Made by a program: the position numbers and the translations under genes. A model generated the notes under the pieces. The model was not told the origin of the DNA. It worked only from the letters and a program-made list of their open reading frames with translations, and ran no database searches. A stretch of 64,000 bases of DNA from Labyrinthula sp. Ha (taxonomy: Eukaryota > Sar > Bigyra > Labyrinthulida > Labyrinthulaceae): contig JAALGZ010000015.1 in assembly GCA_015227615.1 (NCBI GenBank), forward strand, positions 273,001-337,000, given 5' to 3'. Positions 10,304-20,232 of this stretch are shown here, one piece after another (position 1 is the stretch's first letter; each line of letters opens with the position of its first letter).

Positions 10304-11158
10304 ATGCTTGAGGATCAATCTAAAGAAAATATATCTGTTACAGATTCTTTCGCAAGCCACAAAGTTTCAGTCAGTTCGGGAAGAAAAGCTAGTAGGCAGC
10401 GGGAGGTTGAAGTAGTAACAAGGCACAGCAGCAATAGTGCAGAGTTAGAAGAAAAAGGTGGTCAGGTCTTGGTTAAATATCGAAACCAGGAAAAGCTGAA
10501 GCAAAAGAGAAATGAGGTTGAGTATTTGCAAAAACTAAAGGAAAAAGTACTGCTCACAATGTCCAAGGATAAGAGAGTTAGCATGCTAGAGCCAGAAGTG
10601 CATTTCTTGGGTCAGATTTCTTCAGCTGTTGGGTTCTCTTCATATCAAGGAATAACAATAAAATACTCCATTGTCACCGCAAATACAAGGGAAGCAAAAC
10701 AAGCGTCAATCTCACTTGTTCAGGGCATAGTAGAAGGACAAACACAAATTGTTCACACAGCTAACGGAGAAAGAATGAATTTTTGTCACCCAATTGACTT
10801 GCATTATGTTAGCAAGTCGCTTGATACTTGGCCAAGAGTTATTCTCCAGGTTTTCAAGGTCGATGTATATGGAAGGTATGAGCTTTTGGGATACGGATCA
10901 AGTTTCTTGCCATTTCCTAGAAGTTACATGGATATGTTTGAAATAGGAATATGGAGACCGTTGGGTGGTTTCTGGGAAGAGCTCAGAGGTAAATTATTAG
11001 GAAATAGGGTTCAGCTTACGGAAGAAGCATTAAAAGACTTATTATACGATGACTCTAATTTAGAAGGAAATCGATACAAGGTTGTAGCAAAATCTGTTGG
11101 TAGTATTACTATGAAGCTTAGGGTAATTACCAGAAACTTTTCTCAAACACTTGGCTAA
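10304..11158 (+). CDS. B9D2: B9D2-like transition-zone protein
   Basis: B9 proteins (B9D1, B9D2, MKS1) build the ciliary transition-zone gate. The 284-residue protein has a non-conserved basic N-terminus (about 1-95) followed by a B9 domain (about 98-284). Matches to B9D2: EVHFLGQISSA, VEGQTQIV, HPIDLHYVSKSL, TWPRVILQVFKVDVYGR, LGYGSSFLPF, WRPLGGFWEELRGKLLG and the closing RNFSQTLG. WRPLG and the C-terminal RNF favour B9D2 over B9D1. The ATG at 10304 was chosen because the upstream frame is hydrophobic and unlike the family. It lies 141 bp after the methyltransferase stop and 121 bp before the CFAP100-like gene, in the same direction. Confidence 0.88.
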   Translation: MLEDQSKENISVTDSFASHKVSVSSGRKASRQREVEVVTRHSSNSAELEEKGGQVLVKYRNQEKLKQKRNEVEYLQKLKEKVLLTMSKDKRVSMLEPEVHFLGQISSAVGFSSYQGITIKYSIVTANTREAKQASISLVQGIVEGQTQIVHTANGERMNFCHPIDLHYVSKSLDTWPRVILQVFKVDVYGRYELLGYGSSFLPFPRSYMDMFEIGIWRPLGGFWEELRGKLLGNRVQLTEEALKDLLYDDSNLEGNRYKVVAKSVGSITMKLRVITRNFSQTLG

Positions 11159-11279
11159 GAGATGTGAAGGCTACTTCATCAGGTTCCGACTGGGTTTGAT
11201 TTAATTATAATACTGCCAAGCTTTGAATTATCAACTATAAAACGTTTCTTTTGAAAACACATTTTTTCCGTTTGAAAAA

Positions 11280-12847
11280 ATGTTAAACTCATCTTTCGAA
11301 TCGCCTCGAGAAAAACAAATGGATGATGAAGTTGTCACAGAGGAGAAACCAAGACATAGGAGGAAGATTTGGAAGCGTGGTCTAAATGATAAATCTGCCC
11401 TTTTGTCCCAGCTTACGAAAAAAAACATTAAAGCTAAAATTCTTGCACAGGAGAAGAAAAGAAGTCAAAGACTAAAAGAAAGAATACGAAAAAGAAACAC
11501 AGATTTCAGAACTTCTGCTGAAAATTTTATACGAAAAGAGAATATAACTGCAGTTAGTGAAGAGGATGAGATGACAGAGTTGCTCAAGAGATTGCGGCTT
11601 AAGTACAAGGACAAACCACTTAGAAAGGAAACTCTAAAGGAGTTTATTAAAAAGAAAAAGGAGATGCTGATGGTTCAGCTTTCCATTGAGGCGAAAAATG
11701 CTGAGGTTCAAAGACTAAACAAGTTAAGTGCCCTAAAAGAAAAGAAGCTCAAGGATTCAGAGAGCAAAATTGAATGTGAAGTGGTTGAGTTTGATGCTTA
11801 CCTAAAACAAAATAATAGAGAGGCAGAAGAAGCAATGAAAATGATTGAGGAGGAAACGAAGAAAAGAAGAAGAATCTGCGACGAGCTTGAATCTGCCCTC
11901 GAAAGTGTTGAGATCATGAAAAATGACTTGAACTCACTTGAAGAGGTCTTAGAAGAGTCTAAGACTTACGCAACATTTCTGAAAAAATTCAACTTAGACA
12001 TTTCCCTAAACTTATTTGAAGGTGAATCTCTTTTTCTTGTCTAGTTTAGAGGCAGAAGATTCTGGTAAGGGTGATCTTCTAGATATTTTTAATGAAACGG
12101 AGGAAGACACTTTATTTCTATTGCAAAACTTATTAGAGGCCCAAACTAACCATGAATTTACAAAAGAAACAGCTCAAACCATTAGAAAAAAATCTAAAGA
12201 TGAATTGAACGATGTTGAAGAAAAAGTACGCATTTTGAAACTTGAACTAGAGAAAGAGAATTTGAAGAATCAAAACTTGAGCCAAAAAATTTTTACAAGT
12301 TCAAAAAAGAGCTCAGTTGCAAGTAACGTTGACTCTAGAAGTGGATCTACTACTAAATTTGGATCTTCCAATCCATATAAAATCCTGCTTGATAAGTTGA
12401 ATGGAAAGGTTTTTTCTATTTTTTGTTTTATTTTAGATTGTTAAGGTCCTGAAGTTCGTTGACGGTGAGAATGTAGAGACAGTAGGTGGAAATTTGAAAT
12501 TGCTTGCGTCATTAGAAGAAAAAGTTGAAACTGCTTTAACGGTTCTCGAAAATGCCAAAGATGAAGACATTATTCCATTGGAAAAAGAGCGCGAAAAAGC
12601 AAGAAGAGAATTTGTAAGAAAACGTAAAGCCGATGCAAAACAAAAGATTCAAGAAGCGAAGATGAAAAAAATGAAAGAGAGAAGCGAAAAAGCTTTGCAA
12701 CAGATAGAAATGAAAAGAACTAAACCTGTAATGTTCAGGTCCTACTTGGAAGAAAGAAAAATAGACAAAGATGCGAAACTTGGAATGGGCGAAAAGCAAG
12801 CTGAAAATTATAGCTTTGATGATCAAGAGATTTCATCATTGCTTTAG
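11280..12847 (+). CDS. CFAP100/CCDC37-like axonemal coiled-coil protein
   Basis: Three exons (11280-12021, 12050-12408, 12437-12847) give 503 residues. Both introns (12022-12049 and 12409-12436) are 28 nt, end in TTTAG, and restore one frame. The protein is almost entirely charged coiled coil. The block KKKKEMLMVQLSIEAKNAEV through VEFDAYLKQNNREAEEAMK is the hallmark of the DUF4200 family, and the protein resembles CFAP100/MIA1, which with CFAP73/MIA2 forms the modifier of inner-arm dynein I1 in motile cilia. The CFAP73 and CCDC42 relatives share this domain, so the exact orthology is less certain than the family. Its stop codon is only 3 bp from the stop of the convergent eL28 gene. Confidence 0.82.
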
Positions 12848-12850
12848 AAC

Positions 12851-13234
12851 TTAGTTTGCTCTTGCAACAGACTGAGCAACCTTTGTGTATCTTGCTAAAA
12901 CCGCAGGCAACAAATCTTGTCTAATTGCTCCATCTCCGGTTGTCGACAACTTCTCAACATAGGCATTGTTTTTTTCCATTCCCCTTACAGATTTAATGTT
13001 TGTTGCGCTTAATCGTTTTCCATCTTTAGTAACCGAAAAAACTACTTGGTTCTTCTTTGATCCACGCTTTACCACAAAAGGAGAGCTCGCATATATAGGA
13101 GAGTGAATATTGTATAGGTTAGCAGGATTGCTTGAAAATAAGACACGGCTATTTCTTCCTTTGAATTTCTTGGTATAGCACGCGTTCCTCTTAGTGATAG
13201 CATAGATTAATTCAGGTGAAATATTGCTGTTCAT
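12851..13234 (-). CDS. RPL28: Ribosomal protein eL28
   Basis: A 127-residue cytosolic large-subunit ribosomal protein. Matches to eL28: an N-terminal SPELIYAITKRNACYTKKF, then FSSNPANLYNIHSPIYAS, FVVKRGSKKNQVVFSVTKDGKR and a basic C-terminus with VLARYTKVAQSVARAN. The ATG at 13234 (MNSNISPEL) was chosen because it gives the usual family length (about 125-150). The frame continues open upstream with further ATGs, one giving MPTKNQEKRW, but that extension is not part of the family. Unlike many ribosomal protein genes it needs no intron. It is convergent with the CFAP100-like gene, with 3 bp between stops. Confidence 0.85.
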   Translation of the reverse strand: MNSNISPELIYAITKRNACYTKKFKGRNSRVLFSSNPANLYNIHSPIYASSPFVVKRGSKKNQVVFSVTKDGKRLSATNIKSVRGMEKNNAYVEKLSTTGDGAIRQDLLPAVLARYTKVAQSVARAN

Positions 13235-16200
13235 TTTTCTGTTTGCTGGTTTTGAAATCTTTGAGTTCTTGACAGTAATCTCCCATCGTTTTTCTTGGTT
13301 TTTCGTTGGCATCACTAGTGCAAGGACAAGATATTCTTCATATCCAGGGCGTTTACCCAAGACAAATATCAATAGCTTCATCATATAAAAATATACCCTT
13401 CTATGTTAAAATTATTATATCTCTCACTAGTATTTCTTTTGCTTCGAGTACCCACGGCCACGGAATGAACCCACTACCTTCCACTCCTAGGTCATTGGCT
13501 CCCGAACTCATCCAACTTATCCAACATCTCCCATATAAATCATCTCCTGCACATGAGTTAGTATATTTATTTGTCCTTAAATTTATGAAAAATTTATTAT
13601 TGTTTTATATAAGCCTAAAAAACCCCTCCCCGTGAGTCCGAAATAGTCCCAGAATACCCAGAGAGTTCTCCTGCCTCTATATCCAAACAACAACCAGTAG
13701 TTATCGAATTCAAACATATTATACAAATAGATCTAGAAAATATAAATTAAAAAATTACTTATACCAGTTTCACGCAGCCCTCATTTACCCAAACCCTGTC
13801 GCTCATTTTCTTCTACGCCATAAGAAAAAATACTTTCTAAAACAAAAACCGAATTAAAAAGCTCGACCAAGTATTTTCAAAACTATGCAATCCATTAAAA
13901 TTTATTCCTTTTTTATAGAAAATTATTGGATAAATATTTTTCAAACAGAGACACAGCCTAGAAACACACCTTTCAGATGTATATATAGTACTCTGTGAGA
14001 TATAGCATTTTGTTTTCACTAAGTTTGCATCTTCGATAATAAAAAATTAAAATTACTGATTTCTGATGGGCTTGTCTGAGCATTTGTAGAAAAGAATTTT
14101 ACCAGTCCGAGAAATGATTGAAAACAAGTTAATTAACGCAGTGGTGACGCTACATGTAGGGTATAACCGATATATAGGTTGTCAACAAGATTGTCCACGC
14201 TTAGCAAGTTGAAGGACTTAGAATTCTAACCTGTTACAAGTGTTTTCCGAAAAAAACTGTCAGTTGTTAAAAAACCAATTGCTTATATGAGGAATTAATT
14301 AGTTGCTATTTTATTTGAGGTTTTTTAGATGTACAGAGCCGTTAGATAAGACCAAAACTCTATTATGAGTGACCTGTGTAGAACTACCTATGTAGTTATC
14401 TAACCTATATAATTAACACTATAGGCTATTAGTTAAGCAGTTAAAGTACCATTTAATCTAAATATGTAAGTTTATATATATATATAACTAGTTTTTAACA
14501 TTCAATTCGTAAGTAATAGTAACAACAAAAAATTCTTTCAATAAAGCAACCAACTAACCAAAAAGTCAAGAAACCAAAAAATTAGAAATAAAACCAAACA
14601 AGAACTACCAAGTACATCTGAGGGCTAAAATTCAAAGTTTTCGTAAACTTATGAATCTATTATAGCACCATGTTCTCTCTGCCATTCAAATTGAATAAAA
14701 TAATACCGACCCACAACTCGAGGTTTGAATTTTATCTGTAGAAACATAGTTTAAAACTACTTTCCATGGGCTTGCTCAGGTACTTAACATCTACAGAACA
14801 TTCACAGAGTCTCAATTAGCTCTATATTAACACCTTCTGTAAGAGCATAAATAAGCCGATACGTTCATATATTGTCATTAATTGTTCCCAGTTAGTGGAT
14901 CGGAAAGTCTTATTGCCTTTATTAGAGATATATAACTAGGATAGACTTTGTTAGCTCTACTTCACCTGGAAAAGATCAGAGAAAATTTATGTAAAACACA
15001 AAAAGCCCTTGAAAGAACAAGTACATTAAAAAGGGTTATAAAAAAGTAGAATGAATGATAGTCTAAAATTTTGGAGTATTCAGGCTGTCAAAAAGATCGT
15101 TATGTATTTACAAAATCTTCCAAAAAAGAAAAATGATCATAAATAAAGCAAATCGCACAATACAGAAAAACTGATTTCATTGACCAAGAATAGGAACATC
15201 TTTCTTACGGGGAAAGTCTCGCTATGGGGTCTATATAGTTCTAAAAATCTGAGTGAGTTCTCTCCCGCTACCTTATCTGAGCCTACAAAGTTTGAGCTTG
15301 AGCGTCTTTTATGTTCTGCGAAGAAATGTTCGTCATAGTTTAAGTTTCATACATAGTTTTCTGGAGACAATCCTTAAAATATCTTGTAATAATTGATTAC
15401 ATAGTCCTTCTTGAATCCAAGCACACAACCATTATATTTTCACTCCCCAATAAATGTAGCGATAAAATTTCTTAATTTTTATCTTGTTGATGCAACCTCG
15501 GCTTTCTTATAAGAACCCTTGATGCCTGTCTTTAAATTTTCTGTATTTCCTTATTCCATGATAAGTATGTCAGCTTGAAAACATTTCAAAAGTCACATAA
15601 TTTAGTAAGCCTTGATGGTTACATGATTATTGTCGCTATATAAATAATTATATATGTACATAGATAGTGGAATTATCTTTGTGCTTCAAGAACATATGTT
15701 CTCTATTGTATTAGAAATATTATTGATGTCTAGCAAATAAATCTAATATTGAAGTTTGGCTAAAGTATCAAAAGTAAAATAAGACCGATGCAAGAATAAA
15801 AAGAATAAGCTATTAGGAATAGGTGCTAGATGGGAAGGAACAATAGTGGCACAGATACATCAAACAGATGTTAGTCGTTAATGAAACATACTGTATGTAG
15901 AATATATAGCTCTGATTATAATAATAATACTTAAGCAAATAAGCATCAGTAGAAAATTGTCGGCGTTTGTCACGTGGTTAAAAAGTAGAGTAAGTCACCA
16001 GCTTTCCACATGTAGTATCCCCTAAGCAACTTTGTTTGCTTGTTAATGCCTCTCATATCCCTTTGATCCACAACTGCCGCATGAGAAGTAGCACTAAGAA
16101 GTAACAAATCTGTTCACCTAGCACTTGTGACCTGGCAATGACGAAAAATGCTAATTCCAGTATTTTAGATTTGGTTAGAGCGCAATTCTATCAAACAAAA

Positions 16201-17028
16201 TAGATTATGCTCCCATCATAAAATGGTAATAAGAGATTTGAAGCAACGTAAGTAAGAGTTCTGCGGCAAAATTGTATTACTGAAGCTAGCTAGAAATGCC
16301 AGTTGTACCTCGGTGCTTATAATAATTCTTCAAATAGTAACTTGCAATAGCTAAATTACAGCATTTAAACAAAGATTACTATTTAAAGGAACAAGTCTCT
16401 GATATGCAGAGAATACATGTTAATATGTACGAAGTTAGTAGAATCATTTAAAGCAAGATATCCTTTTTCCAAAAAATTCTCTATCCATTATTTGCGAGAT
16501 GTTGAGGGAAATAGGTCCAAGAAAACTTCAGAAGGCTTCTTGCTATGTCTCTGGAAGTAACTTCCATTATCTAGCCAGAGCCCATTTTTTAAAAATCAAA
16601 TCATTTTAAGGTCTATTAGTATAGGAAAATTAATCGAATTCAGATTTTGGCTACGAGGATATTTTATCTTATTGCGAATACTTTTATAAGATGTGGAAGA
16701 ATTTAAAATTCATAGTGTCCTCTCTGCTGCGAAATATAATATATTGTTAGTTCTTACTTTATCTTCCCACTATGAAGCGATATATCTGTGTGACGCTAAA
16801 TCAGGAACTTTAGACGTTTTCATTTACTGTCATTTTTCTCGTAATGTTCATTTTGATGAAAGTACGCTTTAGAAGGCTATAAACATCACGTATTGAGCTT
16901 AGAAAAAAAAATGATATCTTGTGCACCTGAGTTTAATTGGCTTTGCATATTCGGCTAGAACAGCATTTTTGAGAAATTTAATACATAGCTATCACATAAC
17001 TGAGAAAATTAAGTGTTAATAAATCGAA
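13235..17028. other. Gene-free stretch, about 3.8 kb
   Basis: No conserved protein was found. A C-rich segment at about 13440-13760 contains two short protein-like frames in different phases and may be an unresolved small gene (see findings). The rest is AT-rich with dense stops. A short TA microsatellite (7 units) lies at 14474-14487. No tRNA, rRNA or snRNA was recognised. Confidence 0.55.
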
Positions 17029-18060
17029 TTAGTCACCATCAAAGCGCTTTCCTAGAAAAAACTCTTTACATTTTGTGCATGGGCTCTTACTAGGAGCTTC
17101 GCCATCATTTTGGTTCTTAAATTTATCTATAAACGTGCTATGCTTCTTTTGATTCATAATATCAACCCATGCTTTTTCGCCTAAAGTGCTTTTCTGGAAC
17201 TCATCTTGCAGATTAAATGCAGGAAAGGCAAGCATGGGAAACCTTTTGTTAAGCTCTACAAACTCTTGAAAATCGATTAACCCATCACCAGATGAGTCCA
17301 CGGCTGAAAGTGCTTTCTTGAAACTTCCCGCGAAAGTTGGTTTTCCATTATTAATTTTAAGACACATTGTCTTGAACTCTTTCTCATCTAAAGATCCAGA
17401 ACCATCCGCATCAAAAATATCAAACACAAATCTGAGAACCTCAACTTTAGAGTAACAGCAAAACGATCCTAGGGCAACTACAAACTCACTGTAATCGATT
17501 TTTCCGCTGTCATCAAGATCTACTAACTTGAACAGAGCCTCAGGCAAAACTCCGTCTTCAGCATTTAAGATTCTTAAAAAATCTTGATAATCTAATTCTT
17601 CTGACATGCTAACAATGAAACAAATCTTAATATACCTGGAGTTGAAGTTCGCAAAAACAATTTTCAACTGATTTAGCTCGTACTTTGACACTAAACCTTA
17701 ACTACAGAAAAAAAAAACATCCAAGATTTTCTACCACCTTGACTGCTCGTTCTTCAAGTTCTACTTGAAATTGACCCAAACCTAAGTTAAAGTAACTCTT
17801 TATTTTACCCATTCCAAAAGTAGATTTCATTCGCTTCATTAGACTTGGTCGATGTTTAAGATCACTGCCTTCAAGCGTGCTGTACCGTAGATTTTGAGCT
17901 ACTTGAACTATTAATTAATTTCAGCAGAGCTATTACCCTTCACTGATGATTTTTTAAATTTTGAAGCTAAGAATGATCCAAGAAAAAGAATGCCACCTTC
18001 AGTCGTACGTCTCTTTACTTTTCTCTCATCTTGATTTTTTTCTTCAAACCAATTTGTCAT
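17029..18060 (-). CDS. EF-hand calcium-binding protein (calcineurin B/CBL-like)
   Basis: Four exons on the minus strand (18060-17937, 17907-17719, 17690-17636, 17608-17029) give 315 residues. The introns are 29, 28 and 27 nt (17908-17936, 17691-17718, 17609-17635), all GT to TAG; the 27-nt one has no stop and is easily mistaken for coding. Residues 1-100 are a basic extension. Three canonical EF-hand loops follow, at 153-164 (DLDDSGKIDYSE), 189-200 (DADGSGSLDEKE) and 227-238 (DSSGDGLIDFQE), each with acid residues at positions 1, 3, 5 or equivalent and a final Glu; an earlier hand near 124-135 has lost its loop. The tail has FPAFNLQDEF, GEKAW and a CxxC (C300, C303). It is divergent from the ammonium transporter, 123 bp apart. 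It is a calcium sensor by fold; the partner is unknown. Confidence 0.85.
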
Positions 18061-18183
18061 TTCTCTTAATTTCTTAATTTAAACGTTAATACTTTCTTTT
18101 TGAAGCTAAGAAAGATCTCACAAACTCTAATTCACTGACTTTAGACTTTAAACTGACAGACTATAAAGGACATTAAATTTTCG

Positions 18184-20151
18184 ATGAAGAATGTTTTCTT
18201 AGTTTTTTCTTTTCTGTTCAAATTATCACAAACCAGAGAAAGCTTTGTACATCCATGGGTTCGACCATTTAAGAGAGGAAGAATTTTAAATGAACTGGAA
18301 GAACAAGAAATATGCAATAAAATGTTTGATGAGGAGGTTTTGGACCTCCTGAGCTCTTTGTTTAGCCAATTTGGTAATTTACAAGATTCAACTCTTGCTG
18401 AAACATGGAAAGAACATATAAGAAATGAAAACGATTTCCTCATGAACTGTGTTTTACATAAAGCACAAAATGATAAGATAGTCAAAAGCAAAACCACCGA
18501 GAGCTCGGAAAAAATCCGAAATCTGCAGGAAGCCCAAGACGATAATATACTCCCCTCAATTATACATAGGCTACGAAATAAAATGAACTCACGCCTGGTT
18601 CCTGAGAAAGAAAAAATACCAGATACAAAAAAAGCAACTACATTCTACTTACCAGAGTTAGGTAACAATGTTACCGCAAAAGAAGTATATGACCTCCTTC
18701 AACCCATAATTGATAAAATTGAGCAAAAAGAATATGACCTTTCCTACGCTATAGATGAAGCTTGGGTCATTGTCTCAGGGATAGGAATATTTGCAATGCA
18801 ACTGGGTTTCAGCCTTCTGGAAAGCGGAACTGTCGAAAGCAAGGCAGTCAAAAGTGTGCTCATGAAAAACCTAAATGATAATCTCTTTGGGGGATGTGTC
18901 TGGTATATATTTGGATATGGACTATATGTGGGGGATAACGTAGTTGCAGGTGGTGATCCAAATGCTTTCGTACCAACTGACGTCAAGTATTTAAATTCCT
19001 TGTTTCAACAGTTTGGTTTCAGTGTAACCGCTTGTACGATTGTCAGTGGGGCAATTGTAGGCAGGGTTCGGTTTGAAAGTTACGTCATGTATAGCTGTCT
19101 CTTTCTAGCTTATGTTTATCCACTTGCTGCCCATTGGTGCTGGTCAGACAATGCATGGCTAGGAGATTTGGGTTACACAGACTTTGCAGGAGGTGGGATT
19201 ATCCATGGGCTAGGTGGGGTAGCTGCTTTAGTTGGAGCGTACATTAGTGGTCCAAGGGTGGGGCGTTACTATCCCTTGATAGAAGGACAGAGACATCCAA
19301 TTGTTCGTCCAATGAAGCCAAACTCTGTAGTCCTAATAAATCTCGGCGGGTTACTCCTTTATATCAACTGGTTCTTTTTTAATTGTGGGAGTAGTCTTGG
19401 CCTTTCTGACCCTGCTGCATATACTGCCGCAGCAACTGCCGCAGTCAATACACTTGTGTGCTCTGTGTTTGCAGGTGTTACAACTTGCCTATATCAACTC
19501 ATATTCACTAACGTAAAAGAGGTAGAAAAAATAATTAATTCAGTGCTAGCAGGTCTTGTAGCCGTTACCTCTGGTTGTGCTTCAATAAATCCATTTGCAT
19601 CTATGGTTCTCGGAATTTTAACTTCCGGTTTTTATCTTATCACAAGTTGGTACCTGGTCTCTATCCTGCTTATTGATGACCCTTTGGATGCTTTTGCCAT
19701 ACATGGAGCCTCCGGGATGTTTGGCGTCATCGTCATAGGTTTTGCTGCCGTCGATGGAGGAATAATATATGGTGGTGATTCTTCACTTTTGGTGGCTCAG
19801 GTAATTGGTGCAACAGTTTTATCTGTCTGGGGCTTTGTTAACTCCTTTATCTTATTCATGGTTGTTAAGTTTAGCATTGGATTGACTGTCAGCAAGGAAG
19901 AACAGGCAGTCGGGCTTGATTTGATCCATCATGACGCGGCAATAAATGAGTTAGATTCTGTACAAGTACAGGAATATGCACTTCGAAAAGATCTTGAAAA
20001 TAGAATGATCCAAAGAAGGAAAAGAGATAGAGAAGAAAAGGCTCGAAAGGAATCTTCAGCGGGTCCTGGTACAACTATTGTCGGAAAGATGAAAAAAACT
20101 AAAAAAAAGATCGTGTCCAAGGTTGTCTCAAGTACCACAGGAAAAGACTAA
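18184..20151 (+). CDS. Ammonium transporter (AMT family) with long N-terminal domain
   Basis: A 655-residue protein. Residues about 188-610 are an Amt/Mep/Rh channel that takes up ammonium across the plasma membrane: EAWVIVSGIGIFAMQLGFSL, LMKNLNDN, WSDNAWLGDLG, FAGGGIIHGLGG, INWFFFNCGSS and DDPLDAFAIHGASGMFG. The two pore histidines are H341 and H507, so conduction should be intact. Residues 1-187 are unusual: a signal-peptide-like start (MKNVFLVFSFLFKLSQT) followed by a charged, probably helical segment with no known domain, which should lie outside the cell. Most Amt proteins have at most a few dozen residues there. The C-terminal tail keeps GLDLIHHD, near the usual GLDxxxHGE regulatory motif, and ends in a strongly basic stretch. 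It is convergent with the CLC gene (81 bp). Confidence 0.93.
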   Translation: MKNVFLVFSFLFKLSQTRESFVHPWVRPFKRGRILNELEEQEICNKMFDEEVLDLLSSLFSQFGNLQDSTLAETWKEHIRNENDFLMNCVLHKAQNDKIVKSKTTESSEKIRNLQEAQDDNILPSIIHRLRNKMNSRLVPEKEKIPDTKKATTFYLPELGNNVTAKEVYDLLQPIIDKIEQKEYDLSYAIDEAWVIVSGIGIFAMQLGFSLLESGTVESKAVKSVLMKNLNDNLFGGCVWYIFGYGLYVGDNVVAGGDPNAFVPTDVKYLNSLFQQFGFSVTACTIVSGAIVGRVRFESYVMYSCLFLAYVYPLAAHWCWSDNAWLGDLGYTDFAGGGIIHGLGGVAALVGAYISGPRVGRYYPLIEGQRHPIVRPMKPNSVVLINLGGLLLYINWFFFNCGSSLGLSDPAAYTAAATAAVNTLVCSVFAGVTTCLYQLIFTNVKEVEKIINSVLAGLVAVTSGCASINPFASMVLGILTSGFYLITSWYLVSILLIDDPLDAFAIHGASGMFGVIVIGFAAVDGGIIYGGDSSLLVAQVIGATVLSVWGFVNSFILFMVVKFSIGLTVSKEEQAVGLDLIHHDAAINELDSVQVQEYALRKDLENRMIQRRKRDREEKARKESSAGPGTTIVGKMKKTKKKIVSKVVSSTTGKD

Positions 20152-20232
20152 ATATACAATTAGCATCTCGTCTTCGTTGTACTCTAAAGGTCTTCTTAGC
20201 GTAAACACATTCAATAACAAAACAAACAAAAC

